Source: Flavobacterium quisquiliarum (GTDB lineage: Bacteria; Bacteroidota; Bacteroidia; Flavobacteriales; Flavobacteriaceae). From it: a stretch of DNA of 64,000 nt. Below the pieces are notes generated by a model. The model was not told the origin of the DNA, did not search any database, and saw nothing but the letters and a program-made list of their open reading frames with translations. A program made the position numbers and the translations under genes. The stretch is from contig NZ_WWEM01000022.1 of the NCBI RefSeq assembly GCF_019308285.1, positions 62,001-126,000 on the forward strand. Reading direction: 5' to 3'. Shown here piece by piece: positions 1-7,736 of the stretch. Numbering within the stretch: the stretch's first letter is position 1; every line of letters starts with the position of its first letter.

Positions 1-69
1 TTATTAGCTTTTATTGAAACTTTAAGCACGCCTACAAGAAGAATTATAATTCCAGAAATGCCAAAATAA
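1..69 (+). CDS. C-terminal end of an unidentified protein (partial)
   Basis: Frame 1 is open from the first base and ends at a TAA at 67-69, giving 22 residues that include the stretch PTRRIIIPEMPK. The rest of the gene lies outside the window. A rho-independent terminator follows about 50 bases downstream, which supports a real gene end. Too little is visible to assign a family. Confidence 0.5.
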   Translation, partial: LLAFIETLSTPTRRIIIPEMPK

Positions 70-122
70 TTTAGTTAGAATGATTTGTATTTTGCCCCAA
101 CAATTTTGCAAATCTTGTAAGT

Positions 123-150
123 CCTTTTCATTTTTGAAAAGGGCTTTTTT
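123..150 (+). terminator. Intrinsic terminator
   Basis: The arms CCTTTTC (123-129) and GAAAAGG (136-142) are separated by a 6-base loop and followed by GCTTTTTT. It would end transcription of the partial gene at the left edge. Confidence 0.75.
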
Positions 151-239
151 ATTGGAAAACCAACTTTTTTCATATTTTTTGATTATACTTTTATTGAAGC
201 TTAGAATACCTTAACAGTCAAAAGAAGGACTTCGTTTTT

Positions 240-247
240 TAAATTTG
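240..247 (+). promoter_or_regulatory. Candidate -7 promoter box for the VOC gene
   Basis: TAAATTTG matches the Bacteroidota -7 consensus TAnnTTTG. No clear -33 TTTG is visible at the usual spacing. Transcription would start near 252 and leave a leader of about 40 bases. This is a motif match only. Confidence 0.3.
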
Positions 248-291
248 TTTGAAACAAAAAAGAAGTACTAATTCTTCTAAAAATAAGCATT

Positions 292-942
292 ATGAAGTTA
301 GCAAAAATCCAAATTCAGACCCCAAATATTCAACAAACAACTGCTTTTTATCAAGATATTTTGGAACTGTCTATCATAGAAAAAACTGTAGATTCAGTTA
401 GCATTCAAGCAGGAAATTCCATTTTAAAATTCGTTGAACAACCGAGCTTCAAATCTATTTATCATTTTGCTTTTAATATTCCTGAAAACAAGCTTGATGA
501 AGCGATTAAATGGTGCCGTAATAAAACAGATTTAATTGTAATTAAAGATGAAAATGTTATTACCAATTTTGAGAACTGGAACGCCCATGCTATCTATTTT
601 TATGATAACAACGGTAATTTATTAGAGTTCATTGCCAGACATGATCTTGATAATTCAGAGAACAAAGCATTTAGTTCTAAATCTATTTTAAATATCAGCG
701 AAATCGGGATTGTAAATGAAAACCCATTGGAATTAGGAAATGAATTGATCTCTAAATATGATTTAAATTTCTTTTCTAAAAACACCAATAGCGAAGCTTT
801 TGCTGCAATTGGAGACGATGAAGGTTTATTGATTATAGTAAGGCCAAATCGAAATTGGTATCCAACCCAAACGCCTTCTGAAAGCAACAAAACAGAAGTT
901 CGCTTACAAAACAATGGAAATAGGATTACTATTAAATTTTAA
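292..942 (+). CDS. VOC (glyoxalase/bleomycin-resistance fold) family protein
   Basis: A 216-residue cytoplasmic protein. Residues 1-120 have the vicinal-oxygen-chelate pattern: an opening KIQIQTPNIQQTTAFYQDIL segment (the usual first beta strand and helix), a central Asn/His-containing strand (residues about 95-105, NAHAIYFYDNNGNLLEFIA) and a terminal Glu in LLEFIA typical of a metal ligand. The second half (about 125-216) looks like a weaker second module. VOC proteins use a divalent metal for isomerase, dioxygenase or resistance reactions, and the substrate here cannot be read from sequence. It sits alone between a terminator and the tautomerase gene 62 bases downstream, which has the same orientation. 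Confidence 0.8.
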   Translation: MKLAKIQIQTPNIQQTTAFYQDILELSIIEKTVDSVSIQAGNSILKFVEQPSFKSIYHFAFNIPENKLDEAIKWCRNKTDLIVIKDENVITNFENWNAHAIYFYDNNGNLLEFIARHDLDNSENKAFSSKSILNISEIGIVNENPLELGNELISKYDLNFFSKNTNSEAFAAIGDDEGLLIIVRPNRNWYPTQTPSESNKTEVRLQNNGNRITIKF

Positions 943-1003
943 AATTTCTTATTTTTATTGAAAGATTGCCTTCCGCTAAACAACTAATTTAAAAATAGCC
1001 AAA

Positions 1004-1402
1004 ATGCCATTTGTACGTATCAGTCTTCCGAAAAAACTTTCGCTGGAAACAAAAAATAACATTTCAGAATCCATTCATCAATCTTTAATCCAAGAATTTA
1101 ATATTCCCTCAGCCGATTATTTCCATGTAATTGAAGAACTAGAAACGCATCAAATCAAATATCCTGAAAGTTACCTTGGTATTTCGCATTCTAATGAGAT
1201 TATTTATGTTCAAATAACGGCAGGACAAGGAAGAACGCTAGAGCAAAAAAAGAAATTATACCATCAAATTGCGACAAGAATTGCCTCGACTACACCAATT
1301 CTAATAAACAATGTCATTATTATCCTTTTGGAGAATAACGGTCTTGAAAATTGGTCTTTTGGAAATGGAGAAATTCAGGAGCAGAAACATTTGAAAAAGT
1401 AA
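1004..1402 (+). CDS. Tautomerase family protein
   Basis: A 132-residue protein of the 4-oxalocrotonate tautomerase/MIF superfamily. It begins Met-Pro-Phe, so removal of Met exposes the N-terminal Pro that is the catalytic base in this superfamily, which fixes the start. Two beta-alpha-beta units are visible: residues 1-40 (PFVRISLPKKLS, then the helix ETKNNISESIHQSLIQEF) and residues about 65-110 (EIIYVQITAGQGRT, then the helix LEQKKKLYHQIATRIA). The tandem layout matches the larger tautomerase members of about 130 residues. The likely role is keto-enol tautomerisation of small aromatic or unsaturated acids. The substrate is unknown and the neighbours do not settle it. Confidence 0.85.
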   Translation: MPFVRISLPKKLSLETKNNISESIHQSLIQEFNIPSADYFHVIEELETHQIKYPESYLGISHSNEIIYVQITAGQGRTLEQKKKLYHQIATRIASTTPILINNVIIILLENNGLENWSFGNGEIQEQKHLKK

Positions 1403-1469
1403 ATCAAATTGGAAATAATAAAAGAAATTCAACTTTAATACATTATATACCAAACATTTAAATATAAAA

Positions 1470-1498
1470 TTTGTATTTTCATTATTCCAAATATTTTG
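1470..1498 (+). promoter_or_regulatory. Possible promoter of the DUF6624 gene
   Basis: TTTG at 1470-1473 and TATTTTG at 1492-1498 resemble the Bacteroidota -33/-7 pair, but the -7 box is one base short of consensus. Its last G lies 5 bases before the ATG at 1503, so the transcript could be almost leaderless. Confidence 0.3.
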
Positions 1499-1502
1499 CA
1501 GC

Positions 1503-2789
1503 ATGGTTTTAAAGTATATGAAACAATTTTTCTTCCTCTTTTTACTATTTTCCGGCTTATCTGATTCTAAAGCACAAATAAATACTAACTATGAAGAACT
1601 AATTGCAAAAGCTTCTTTATTGCATCTTCAAAAAGACTATAAAAATGCTATTCCGCTTTACAGAAAAGCATTTGCCCTACAACAGCCAGATGCACTAAAT
1701 GCTTATAAAGCAGCAGGTGTATACGCTCTGGACCAAAATCAGGATGAAGCTTTTAAATACCTTAATATTTCTCTGGATAAAGGCTGGACAGAAACAGACG
1801 TTCTTCTTATTGATCCGTATTTTGATTATTTGAGAAACGACTACGATGAACTCTGGGATTCTATTTCTGAAAAAGCCCGTGTTGCCGAACTCCAATTTGA
1901 AAAGACCTTAAAACTACCTGAACTTCGTAGGCAAATTAATGCCATGACTATTCAGGATCAAAGAATTCGGTATTTAAAAATTCAAACTTCAGATTCAGAT
2001 CAATTAGCCCAACTACAGCAACAAATCAATGAATTGGATTTTAAAAATCTTACACAGGCAAAAGAAATTATCAAAAAATACGGGTGGCCCAAAATATCAG
2101 AAATTGGTAAAGATGGTTCCAATAATTTATGGTTGCTTGTACAGCATGCCGACCAAGATATTTTTTTTCAGAAAACTGCCTTAGAGGAAATGCAAAAATT
2201 AACCGGAACAAACGAAATCAACATGGAAAACTTCGCTTTTCTATATGACAGAGTACAATGCAATCTTAATTACAAACAACTTTACGGCACTCAGGTCAAC
2301 TGGACTCAAAACGGAGAAGCTTCAGGATTTAGAGCTATTATTGACGAAAATAAGGCTGATGAAAGAAGAGCCTCTTTTGGTCTTCTGCCTTTAAAAATTT
2401 ATGCCTTAAATTATGGTTTCCAATATTCTCTTCCAACAGCAGTAGCAGCTTTAAATCAAAACAAAAAAGATACTGAAAGTACATTAAATCTCATCAACGA
2501 AGCTAAAAAGTATTATAGGTATAAAAAATACCCAAAAGTATATGATAATTACAATAATGCTTCGATGATTTTAGGAGGAATGACCAGTTCACAGAATTAT
2601 GAAGCTTCTGTATTATTCGCTAAAATTTATAATAAAACAAAAGAAGAACAATACCGAAGCATTGCATTGGATTTTTTAAGCCTGAATCATCTTAGAGACG
2701 ATTTAAACAAAAAAGAACTACTAGCAAATAAGGAATTTAAAAACTTTTATTCCCAAACGAGATGGAAAGATATTATTCAGTCCCTTTAA
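1503..2789 (+). CDS. Secreted TPR protein with DUF6624-like domain
   Basis: A protein of 428 residues, or 423 if translation begins at the second ATG (1518), which gives a conventional signal peptide: MKQFFFLFLLFSG followed by cleavage near SKAQ. Residues about 30-110 form TPR-like helices (NYEELIAKASLLHLQKDYKNA). The middle (about 185-300) has the pattern I associate with DUF6624: GWPKISEIGKDG, LLVQHADQD, YDRVQCN, QLYGTQV and DERRASFGLLPL. The remaining C-terminus is helical and may be further TPR. It is probably periplasmic, with unknown function. The gene is convergent with the metal ATPase gene and overlaps it tail to tail by 4 bases (2786-2789). Confidence 0.8.
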   Translation: MVLKYMKQFFFLFLLFSGLSDSKAQINTNYEELIAKASLLHLQKDYKNAIPLYRKAFALQQPDALNAYKAAGVYALDQNQDEAFKYLNISLDKGWTETDVLLIDPYFDYLRNDYDELWDSISEKARVAELQFEKTLKLPELRRQINAMTIQDQRIRYLKIQTSDSDQLAQLQQQINELDFKNLTQAKEIIKKYGWPKISEIGKDGSNNLWLLVQHADQDIFFQKTALEEMQKLTGTNEINMENFAFLYDRVQCNLNYKQLYGTQVNWTQNGEASGFRAIIDENKADERRASFGLLPLKIYALNYGFQYSLPTAVAALNQNKKDTESTLNLINEAKKYYRYKKYPKVYDNYNNASMILGGMTSSQNYEASVLFAKIYNKTKEEQYRSIALDFLSLNHLRDDLNKKELLANKEFKNFYSQTRWKDIIQSL

Positions 2790-4786
2790 AACTTCATTCT
2801 CTGAATTCTAACCGCATTCAAAATCGCCAATAACGCCACACCAACATCTGCGAAAACAGCTTCCCACATTGTAGCAAGTCCGCCAGCACCTAGAATCAGT
2901 ACAAAAGCTTTTACAACAAAAGCCAAAGTAATATTCTGCCAGACAATCTTTTTAGTTTGTTTTCCAATATTAATTGCCATTGCAATTTTACTAGGTTTAT
3001 CATCCTGAATTACAACATCGGCCGTTTCTATTGCGGCGTCGCTTCCTAGACCTCCCATGGCGATTCCAACAGTACTCAAAGCAATTACAGGCGCATCATT
3101 TACTCCGTCGCCTACAAAAGCAATAGTTTCGTTTTTGGCTTTAATTTCGTTGACTTTATTGACTTTATCTTCTGGAAGTAAATCCCCAAAAGCTTTTGTA
3201 ATTCCCAATTTTTCAGCCACAAACTGAACCACATTGGTTTTATCGCCACTCAACATCGTTAATTTTACACCTAAAGATTTTAGTTTAGCAACTGTTTCTT
3301 TTGCATCTTCTTTAATTTCGTCTGCAATCGTTAAATAACCTGCAAATTTTCCATCATAAGCAATCGCAATCGTCGTATAAACTATCGTTGAAGGATTAAT
3401 ATCATACGAAATATTGAATTTATCCAGAAGTTTAAAATTCCCAACATGCAGTTCTTTTCCATTAAAAATAGCTTTTAATCCGTGTCCTGAAATTTCTTCG
3501 ATTTCTTTCAATTCAATTGAAGCATCAATCTCTCCCACATGATTATGAATCGCAGTGGCAACAGGATGGGTGCTTCGGCTTTCCAGAACATTAACTAATT
3601 TCAGGATTTCATCTTTATCAAATTCAGGTTTTATAATAACTTCCTGAACCTTAAAAACACCTTCAGTCATAGTTCCTGTCTTATCAACCACTACATTCTG
3701 AATCGTCGAAATACTGTCCAGAAAATTACTTCCTTTAAAAAGAATTCCGTTTTTACTTGCAGCGCCAATTCCACCAAAATAACCTAACGGAATACTAATA
3801 ACCAACGCACATGGGCAAGAAATTACCAGAAATACCAAAGCTCTGTAAAGCCAATCAGCAAAAACATACTTTTCTACAAAAAGCATTGGAAGCAAACAAA
3901 TTGCAATTGCCAGATAAACTACTATCGGCGTATAAATTTTAGCAAATTTTCGAATGAATAATTCGGCAGGTGCTTTTTTTGTCGTAGCATTTTGTACCAA
4001 TTCCAGAATCTTAGACAATTTACTGTCGTTATAAGCCGTCGTTACTTTTACTTCTGCAATAGTATTTCCGTTTATCATCCCAGCCAGAACTGTGTCGCCT
4101 TTTTTCTTAGTATCTGGTTTGCTTTCTCCTGTCAAAGCTGCAGTGTTAAATGAAGCCGAATCAGACAATAATTCGCCGTCTAAAGCCAGTTTTTCGCCCG
4201 CTTTAAGTTGGATTACCGCTCCAATTTGAACATCTTTTGCTTTGACTTTTACAGCACTATTATTCTCCAAAATACTAACCTCATCTGGACGTTGATCCAG
4301 CAATCCTTTTATACTCGATTTTGCTCTGCTGACTGCCATTCCTTGAAAAGTCTCTCCAATTGTATAAAACAGCATAACAGCAACACCTTCTGGATATTGT
4401 CCAATCGCAAATGCACCAATTGTGGCAATACACATCAGAAAAAATTCTGAGAAAACATCGCCTTTTACAATACTTTCGTAAGCTTCTTTTAAAACGGGAA
4501 AACCAACAGGAAGATATGCAATTGCATACCAAGCAATTCTGACAATTCCCGTAAACCAATTTTGTGGAAAGTAATTGTCAAAAGCGATTCCGATTAACAG
4601 TAAAATTAATGATATAATAGAGGGCAAGAATAACTGAAACAAACTTCCTTCAACATTATGGTCGTGATTGTGTCCTTCATGGTCGTGTCCGTCACTTTCT
4701 GTATGCACAGGTTCATCATGCGAACAGCAACAGGAAGTTTTCGGTTTACTTTTTATATTTTTTACTTCTATATCTTGATGTATCAT
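2786..4786 (-). CDS. Heavy-metal translocating P1B-type ATPase (Zn/Cd/Co exporter type)
   Basis: A 666-residue inner-membrane ion pump. The P-type hallmarks are present: the actuator motif ALTGES, the transmembrane metal-binding triad Cys324-Pro-Cys326 in SCPCALV, the phosphorylation site DKTGT with Asp368, MLSGDKT, and GDGVNDAP. The order of transmembrane helices fits P1B pumps. There is no N-terminal HMA domain. Instead the first 45 residues form a soft metal-binding tail with a Cys-Cys-Cys-Ser-His cluster and repeated His-Asp pairs. This and the CPC motif suggest export of Zn/Cd/Co or a similar divalent ion (inference). It lies downstream of the CzcCBA-like genes on the same strand, across a 318-base spacer with repeats, so pump and tripartite exporter probably serve one metal response. 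Confidence 0.92.
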   Translation of the reverse strand: MIHQDIEVKNIKSKPKTSCCCSHDEPVHTESDGHDHEGHNHDHNVEGSLFQLFLPSIISLILLLIGIAFDNYFPQNWFTGIVRIAWYAIAYLPVGFPVLKEAYESIVKGDVFSEFFLMCIATIGAFAIGQYPEGVAVMLFYTIGETFQGMAVSRAKSSIKGLLDQRPDEVSILENNSAVKVKAKDVQIGAVIQLKAGEKLALDGELLSDSASFNTAALTGESKPDTKKKGDTVLAGMINGNTIAEVKVTTAYNDSKLSKILELVQNATTKKAPAELFIRKFAKIYTPIVVYLAIAICLLPMLFVEKYVFADWLYRALVFLVISCPCALVISIPLGYFGGIGAASKNGILFKGSNFLDSISTIQNVVVDKTGTMTEGVFKVQEVIIKPEFDKDEILKLVNVLESRSTHPVATAIHNHVGEIDASIELKEIEEISGHGLKAIFNGKELHVGNFKLLDKFNISYDINPSTIVYTTIAIAYDGKFAGYLTIADEIKEDAKETVAKLKSLGVKLTMLSGDKTNVVQFVAEKLGITKAFGDLLPEDKVNKVNEIKAKNETIAFVGDGVNDAPVIALSTVGIAMGGLGSDAAIETADVVIQDDKPSKIAMAINIGKQTKKIVWQNITLAFVVKAFVLILGAGGLATMWEAVFADVGVALLAILNAVRIQRMKF

Positions 4787-4792
4787 TTTTAA

Positions 4793-4834
4793 AAGTTTCA
4801 GGTTTAAAGTTTCAGGTTTAAAGTTTCAGGTTGG
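4793..4834. repeat. Three tandem 14-bp units plus a small hairpin
   Basis: The unit AAGTTTCAGGTTTA occurs at 4793-4806 and 4807-4820, and with two end changes at 4821-4834. A hairpin AGTTTC/GAAACT follows at 4835-4849. The same TTTCAGGTTT core reappears near 38430-38455 and 40346-40368. Confidence 0.8.
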
Positions 4835-4955
4835 AGTTTCTCTGAAACTTTGTTTAAAATTATGTTCTAAATTTAATCATTTTGTGGTAAAGTTTATTGC
4901 CACAAAGGCACTAAGACACAAAGTTTTTTTATGCTAAAGAGTTATACGTACCGTT

Positions 4956-5055
4956 TGTCATCCTGACAAAGGAAGGATCACACTAGGAATTCCGCATGGT
5001 AATTCGCCAATCTTTGTAGAGCTCCGTGTGTGATCCCTCCTTTGTCAGGATGACA
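4956..5055. repeat. 100-bp inverted repeat, copy 1
   Basis: The left arm starts TGTCATCCTGACAAAGGA and the right arm ends TCCTTTGTCAGGATGACA. The arms pair for about 28 bases with one mismatch around a loop of roughly 44 bases. TAAAATGAG follows directly. A second copy of the same length lies at 45042..45141 with coordinated changes in both arms. It occupies most of the 318-base spacer between the ATPase and czcB; apart from the tandem unit and a CGCAAAG-type remnant near 5070-5100, I see no gene in that spacer. Confidence 0.85.
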
Positions 5056-5104
5056 TAAAATGAGGTAAAAAACTTAGCGCCCTAGCGCCTTCGCGGCAAG
5101 CAGC

Positions 5105-6373
5105 CTAGTGTTCATGTTCTCCCCCGCCCTTCATTGCCGACAATAAATAGAAAGCGCCTTTTGTAACGATTTTTGCCTGCAGTTCAATCTTATCCACAAA
5201 CTTAACTTCGGTAAAACCTAAATCTGTGGTTCCAGGCATTACTTCAACGGCTTTAAAGTGAATTTCTTTTTCGTGAGCTTCTTCTTTTTCGCCTGCCGCG
5301 TGCTCGTGTTTTTCTTCTGCATGTGCTTCTTCCTGAACAAAAACAAAGTATTTATCAGCATTTTTAACGACAGCATCTTTTGGAAGTGCCGGAACTGTAG
5401 CATTCGTAATATTAATATTTGCCGAAACATACATTCCGGGAATTAACCCTTTTGCATCAGCAGGATCAATTTTAGCGTGGACAGCCACGGTTTTGCTTTC
5501 ATTGGAAAATGATTTATTGATTCCGAAAATCTTTCCTTTAATCGATTTATTGGACTGATTCGTAAGAACAAAATCAATTACCTGACCTATCGAAATCGAT
5601 CCCAAATCTTTTTCATACACATTTAAGTCCAAATGCATCTGACTGTTGTCAACCACTTCAAACAAAGAAACTCCTGTATTGGCAAAAGCGCCTTTCGCAA
5701 TATTAATTTTACCAACGTAACCGTTTATTGGTGCTACAATTGGAACTAAAGACGAACTTCCTTTTGCAGAAACATGCAGAGCTTCTAATTTATTCTTTGC
5801 CGCTTGCGCACGCGCTCTTTCCGCTGCTAATTTGGCTTTAACTTCTTGGAATGTTTTTCTCGGATTTACATTTTCATCACTCAACGTTTTCTGACGATTA
5901 TATTCCAATTGCAAATATTCAACATTGGCAGTTGCAGATTGATATTCTTCCTGCATTTGAATCACTTCAAGATTCTGAATGGTTGCCAAAACTTTTCCTT
6001 TGTTGACATAAGTTCCTTCCAAAACAAAGATATCTTTTACCGTTCCTCCTATTAAAGTTGAAACCTCAGCAGAATTTTGAGGCGGAACTGTGGTATAACC
6101 ATTGGCTTTAATGATTTTGTTTAGATTTCTGTCTTCTACCAATCCTGTTTCAATGCCTACGGTTTTGTATTGTGATTCTGTCAACGCCACTTCTGTACTT
6201 GATTTTTCTTCTTCTTTGGGTTCTTCCGTTTTCTTTTCATTACAGCTTGCCAAAGTAACCGCAAGGCACGCAAAGACAAAGCGCAGGGCACGCAAGCAAA
6301 TTAAACTTTGCGCTCTTTGCGAAACCTTAGCGTTCTTTGCGGTTAAATCTTTACTGCTAAATATATTTTTCAT
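5105..6373 (-). CDS. czcB: CzcB/CusB-like efflux RND periplasmic adaptor lipoprotein
   Basis: The membrane-fusion subunit of a tripartite metal exporter, 422 residues. The lipobox LASC places the lipidated Cys at residue 44. The body follows the adaptor order: barrel-sandwich hybrid halves around a helical hairpin (IGGTVKDIFVLEGTYVNKG, then coiled-coil QEEYQSATANVEYLQLEYNRQ, then APINGYVGKI), a beta-barrel (GQVIDFVLTNQ) and a membrane-proximal part. A His/Glu-rich insert near residues 350-375 (HAEEKHEHAAGEKEEAH) fits metal handling. Residues 10-40 of the signal peptide are encoded by an intergenic-type repeat (6256..6346), making the N-region unusually long and Arg/Lys-rich. The gene begins 2 bases after the czcC stop, so the two are co-transcribed. 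Confidence 0.9.
   Translation of the reverse strand: MKNIFSSKDLTAKNAKVSQRAQSLICLRALRFVFACLAVTLASCNEKKTEEPKEEEKSSTEVALTESQYKTVGIETGLVEDRNLNKIIKANGYTTVPPQNSAEVSTLIGGTVKDIFVLEGTYVNKGKVLATIQNLEVIQMQEEYQSATANVEYLQLEYNRQKTLSDENVNPRKTFQEVKAKLAAERARAQAAKNKLEALHVSAKGSSSLVPIVAPINGYVGKINIAKGAFANTGVSLFEVVDNSQMHLDLNVYEKDLGSISIGQVIDFVLTNQSNKSIKGKIFGINKSFSNESKTVAVHAKIDPADAKGLIPGMYVSANINITNATVPALPKDAVVKNADKYFVFVQEEAHAEEKHEHAAGEKEEAHEKEIHFKAVEVMPGTTDLGFTEVKFVDKIELQAKIVTKGAFYLLSAMKGGGEHEH
6256..6346. repeat. CGCAAAG-family inverted repeat inside the czcB signal-peptide codons
   Basis: The segment begins TAACCGCAAGGCACGCAAAG and ends TAGCGTTCTTTGCGGTTAA, an imperfect inverted repeat of the same unit that fills spacers at 7548-7590, 21390-21500, 28050-28160 and 40360-40450. 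Here it is translated as residues 10-40 of the adaptor. Confidence 0.85.
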
Positions 6374-6375
6374 GA

Positions 6376-7623
6376 TTAATTGTTTTTGATGGTTGGGAAT
6401 TGGAGTTCGATTGCACTTTGATTGTAGCTGTGTGTGGCTTCAGCATATTGTTTTTTAATGTCGATTGCTTGATTTAAAAAACTGATATACGACCAATAAC
6501 TTAAATCGCCATTGGCATAACTTTTCTGCGCTGTCTCAATAATTTGATTGGCATATTGCAAACCTTCGTTTTGATAATAAGCTAAGTTTTTCTGCTGTTT
6601 TTGGAAATTGTTCAGCAACTCTTCTTTTTGCAGGTCTAAAATCATTTTGTTTTTATCTAAAGCCAATTGCGATTGCGAAATACCAATTTCTACCGCTTTG
6701 GCTTTCGTTGTATTCACTCCTCCAAACAACGGAATCTGCAATCCTGCCGTAAATCCTTGAAACAATGATTCGGTATTTATCGTTTGGGCGAAATAACCTA
6801 AACCAACTTTTGGTGTTCGCAACGCTTTGAATGTTCTCGCTTCTTTCTGATAAACCGAAATCTGTTGCTGATAAAGCTCTGTTATCAAATTCTCTGCTTT
6901 TGAATTTTCTTGATCTTGGACCAAAACATATTGCAATGCCGTATTTTGATCGGGAACAATATTCTCATTGGTCTGAATAAAAAACTGAAGCTGTTTTTGA
7001 TAAATCGCTAAATCATATTCTAATTGTGCTTTTTGTGTTTCTATTTCTTTGACTTTTGCTTTCGCAGAAATCACTTCGATATTCCCACTTTCTCCTGTTT
7101 TGAATCGGAGCTCGGCATTTTTTAAGAATTTAGTGTAAATATCATTCAGTTCCTTGTTTAACTTCTGAATCGAAACACCGTACAAATATTGATAATACGC
7201 CAAAGTCACTGCTTTTTCTATTTCATAAGCTGATAATGCTTTTCGTTTTTCGGCCAGTTTTGCAAGTTCCTCCTGTAATTGTCGGTTGGCTTTTGTGACA
7301 TTTCCCAAAGGAAAAAACTGTTGTACCGAAACATTATGATCAAAATCAGCACTATTGAACTGACCGCCTTGATACTGCACTTGAAGCGGATCTGGCTGGA
7401 AAGCGGCTTTTTTGAGAACAGTTTGTTTTTCAATTTCTTTATCGGCTATTTTTAAGTCGATGTTGTTTGATTTGGCGAGTTCTATAGCTTTTTCTAGGCT
7501 GATAGATTGCTGTGCAAATGTTGCTGTGCTTGCCAGTAGAAACGTAATTAACCGCAAAGTTCGCAAAGGAAGCGCGAAGTTCGCAAAGAATTTTATGTTG
7601 ACTTTATATTGTGTTTTCATCAT
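6376..7623 (-). CDS. czcC: TolC/CzcC-like outer membrane efflux protein
   Basis: A 415-residue outer-membrane channel subunit. A Sec signal ends near TFLLASTATFAQ, followed by QSISLEKAIELAKSNN, the standard start of an OEP domain. Two long helical repeats follow, with heptad-rich stretches (EKQTVLKKAAFQ, KAKVKEIETQKAQLEYDLA, KNKMILDLQKEELLNNFQKQQ). The length is normal for the CzcC branch. Residues 12-26 (FFANFALPLRTLRLI) are encoded by a CGCAAAG-type intergenic repeat, so the signal peptide n-region is extended. The gene lies between czcA (113-base repeat-filled spacer) and czcB (2-base spacer), and the order A-C-B suggests one operon. ATG at 7623 is followed by a second ATG, so either could be used. 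Confidence 0.9.
   Translation of the reverse strand: MMKTQYKVNIKFFANFALPLRTLRLITFLLASTATFAQQSISLEKAIELAKSNNIDLKIADKEIEKQTVLKKAAFQPDPLQVQYQGGQFNSADFDHNVSVQQFFPLGNVTKANRQLQEELAKLAEKRKALSAYEIEKAVTLAYYQYLYGVSIQKLNKELNDIYTKFLKNAELRFKTGESGNIEVISAKAKVKEIETQKAQLEYDLAIYQKQLQFFIQTNENIVPDQNTALQYVLVQDQENSKAENLITELYQQQISVYQKEARTFKALRTPKVGLGYFAQTINTESLFQGFTAGLQIPLFGGVNTTKAKAVEIGISQSQLALDKNKMILDLQKEELLNNFQKQQKNLAYYQNEGLQYANQIIETAQKSYANGDLSYWSYISFLNQAIDIKKQYAEATHSYNQSAIELQFPTIKNN
7548..7590. repeat. CGCAAAG-family repeat inside the czcC signal-peptide codons
   Basis: The segment runs from TTAACCGCAAAGTTCGCAAA to AAGTTCGCAAAGAA. It has two tandem half-units of the same spacer repeat and is translated as residues 12-26 of the channel protein. 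Confidence 0.8.
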
Positions 7624-7636
7624 TTTTTATTTTTAT

Positions 7637-7733
7637 TTCACGCAGATTTTAAATGATTTAAGCAGATATACGCAGATTAATATTTATTACAATCAAAAAA
7701 TAAATCTGCTTAAATCTGCAAAATCTGCGTGAA
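7637..7733. repeat. ATCTGC-family inverted repeat between czcA and czcC
   Basis: TTCACGCAGATTT (7637-7649) pairs with AAATCTGCGTGAA (7721-7733), and inner AAGCAGAT/ATCTGCTT segments extend the structure. It fills almost the whole 113-base spacer. A similar ATCTGC block is seen at 40460-40537. Confidence 0.85.
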
Positions 7734-7736
7734 AAA

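Noticed and set aside
4793..4834. Possible CRISPR-like array (three 14-bp units)
   Set aside because: Units are adjacent without spacers and no cas gene is present; it is a simple tandem repeat.
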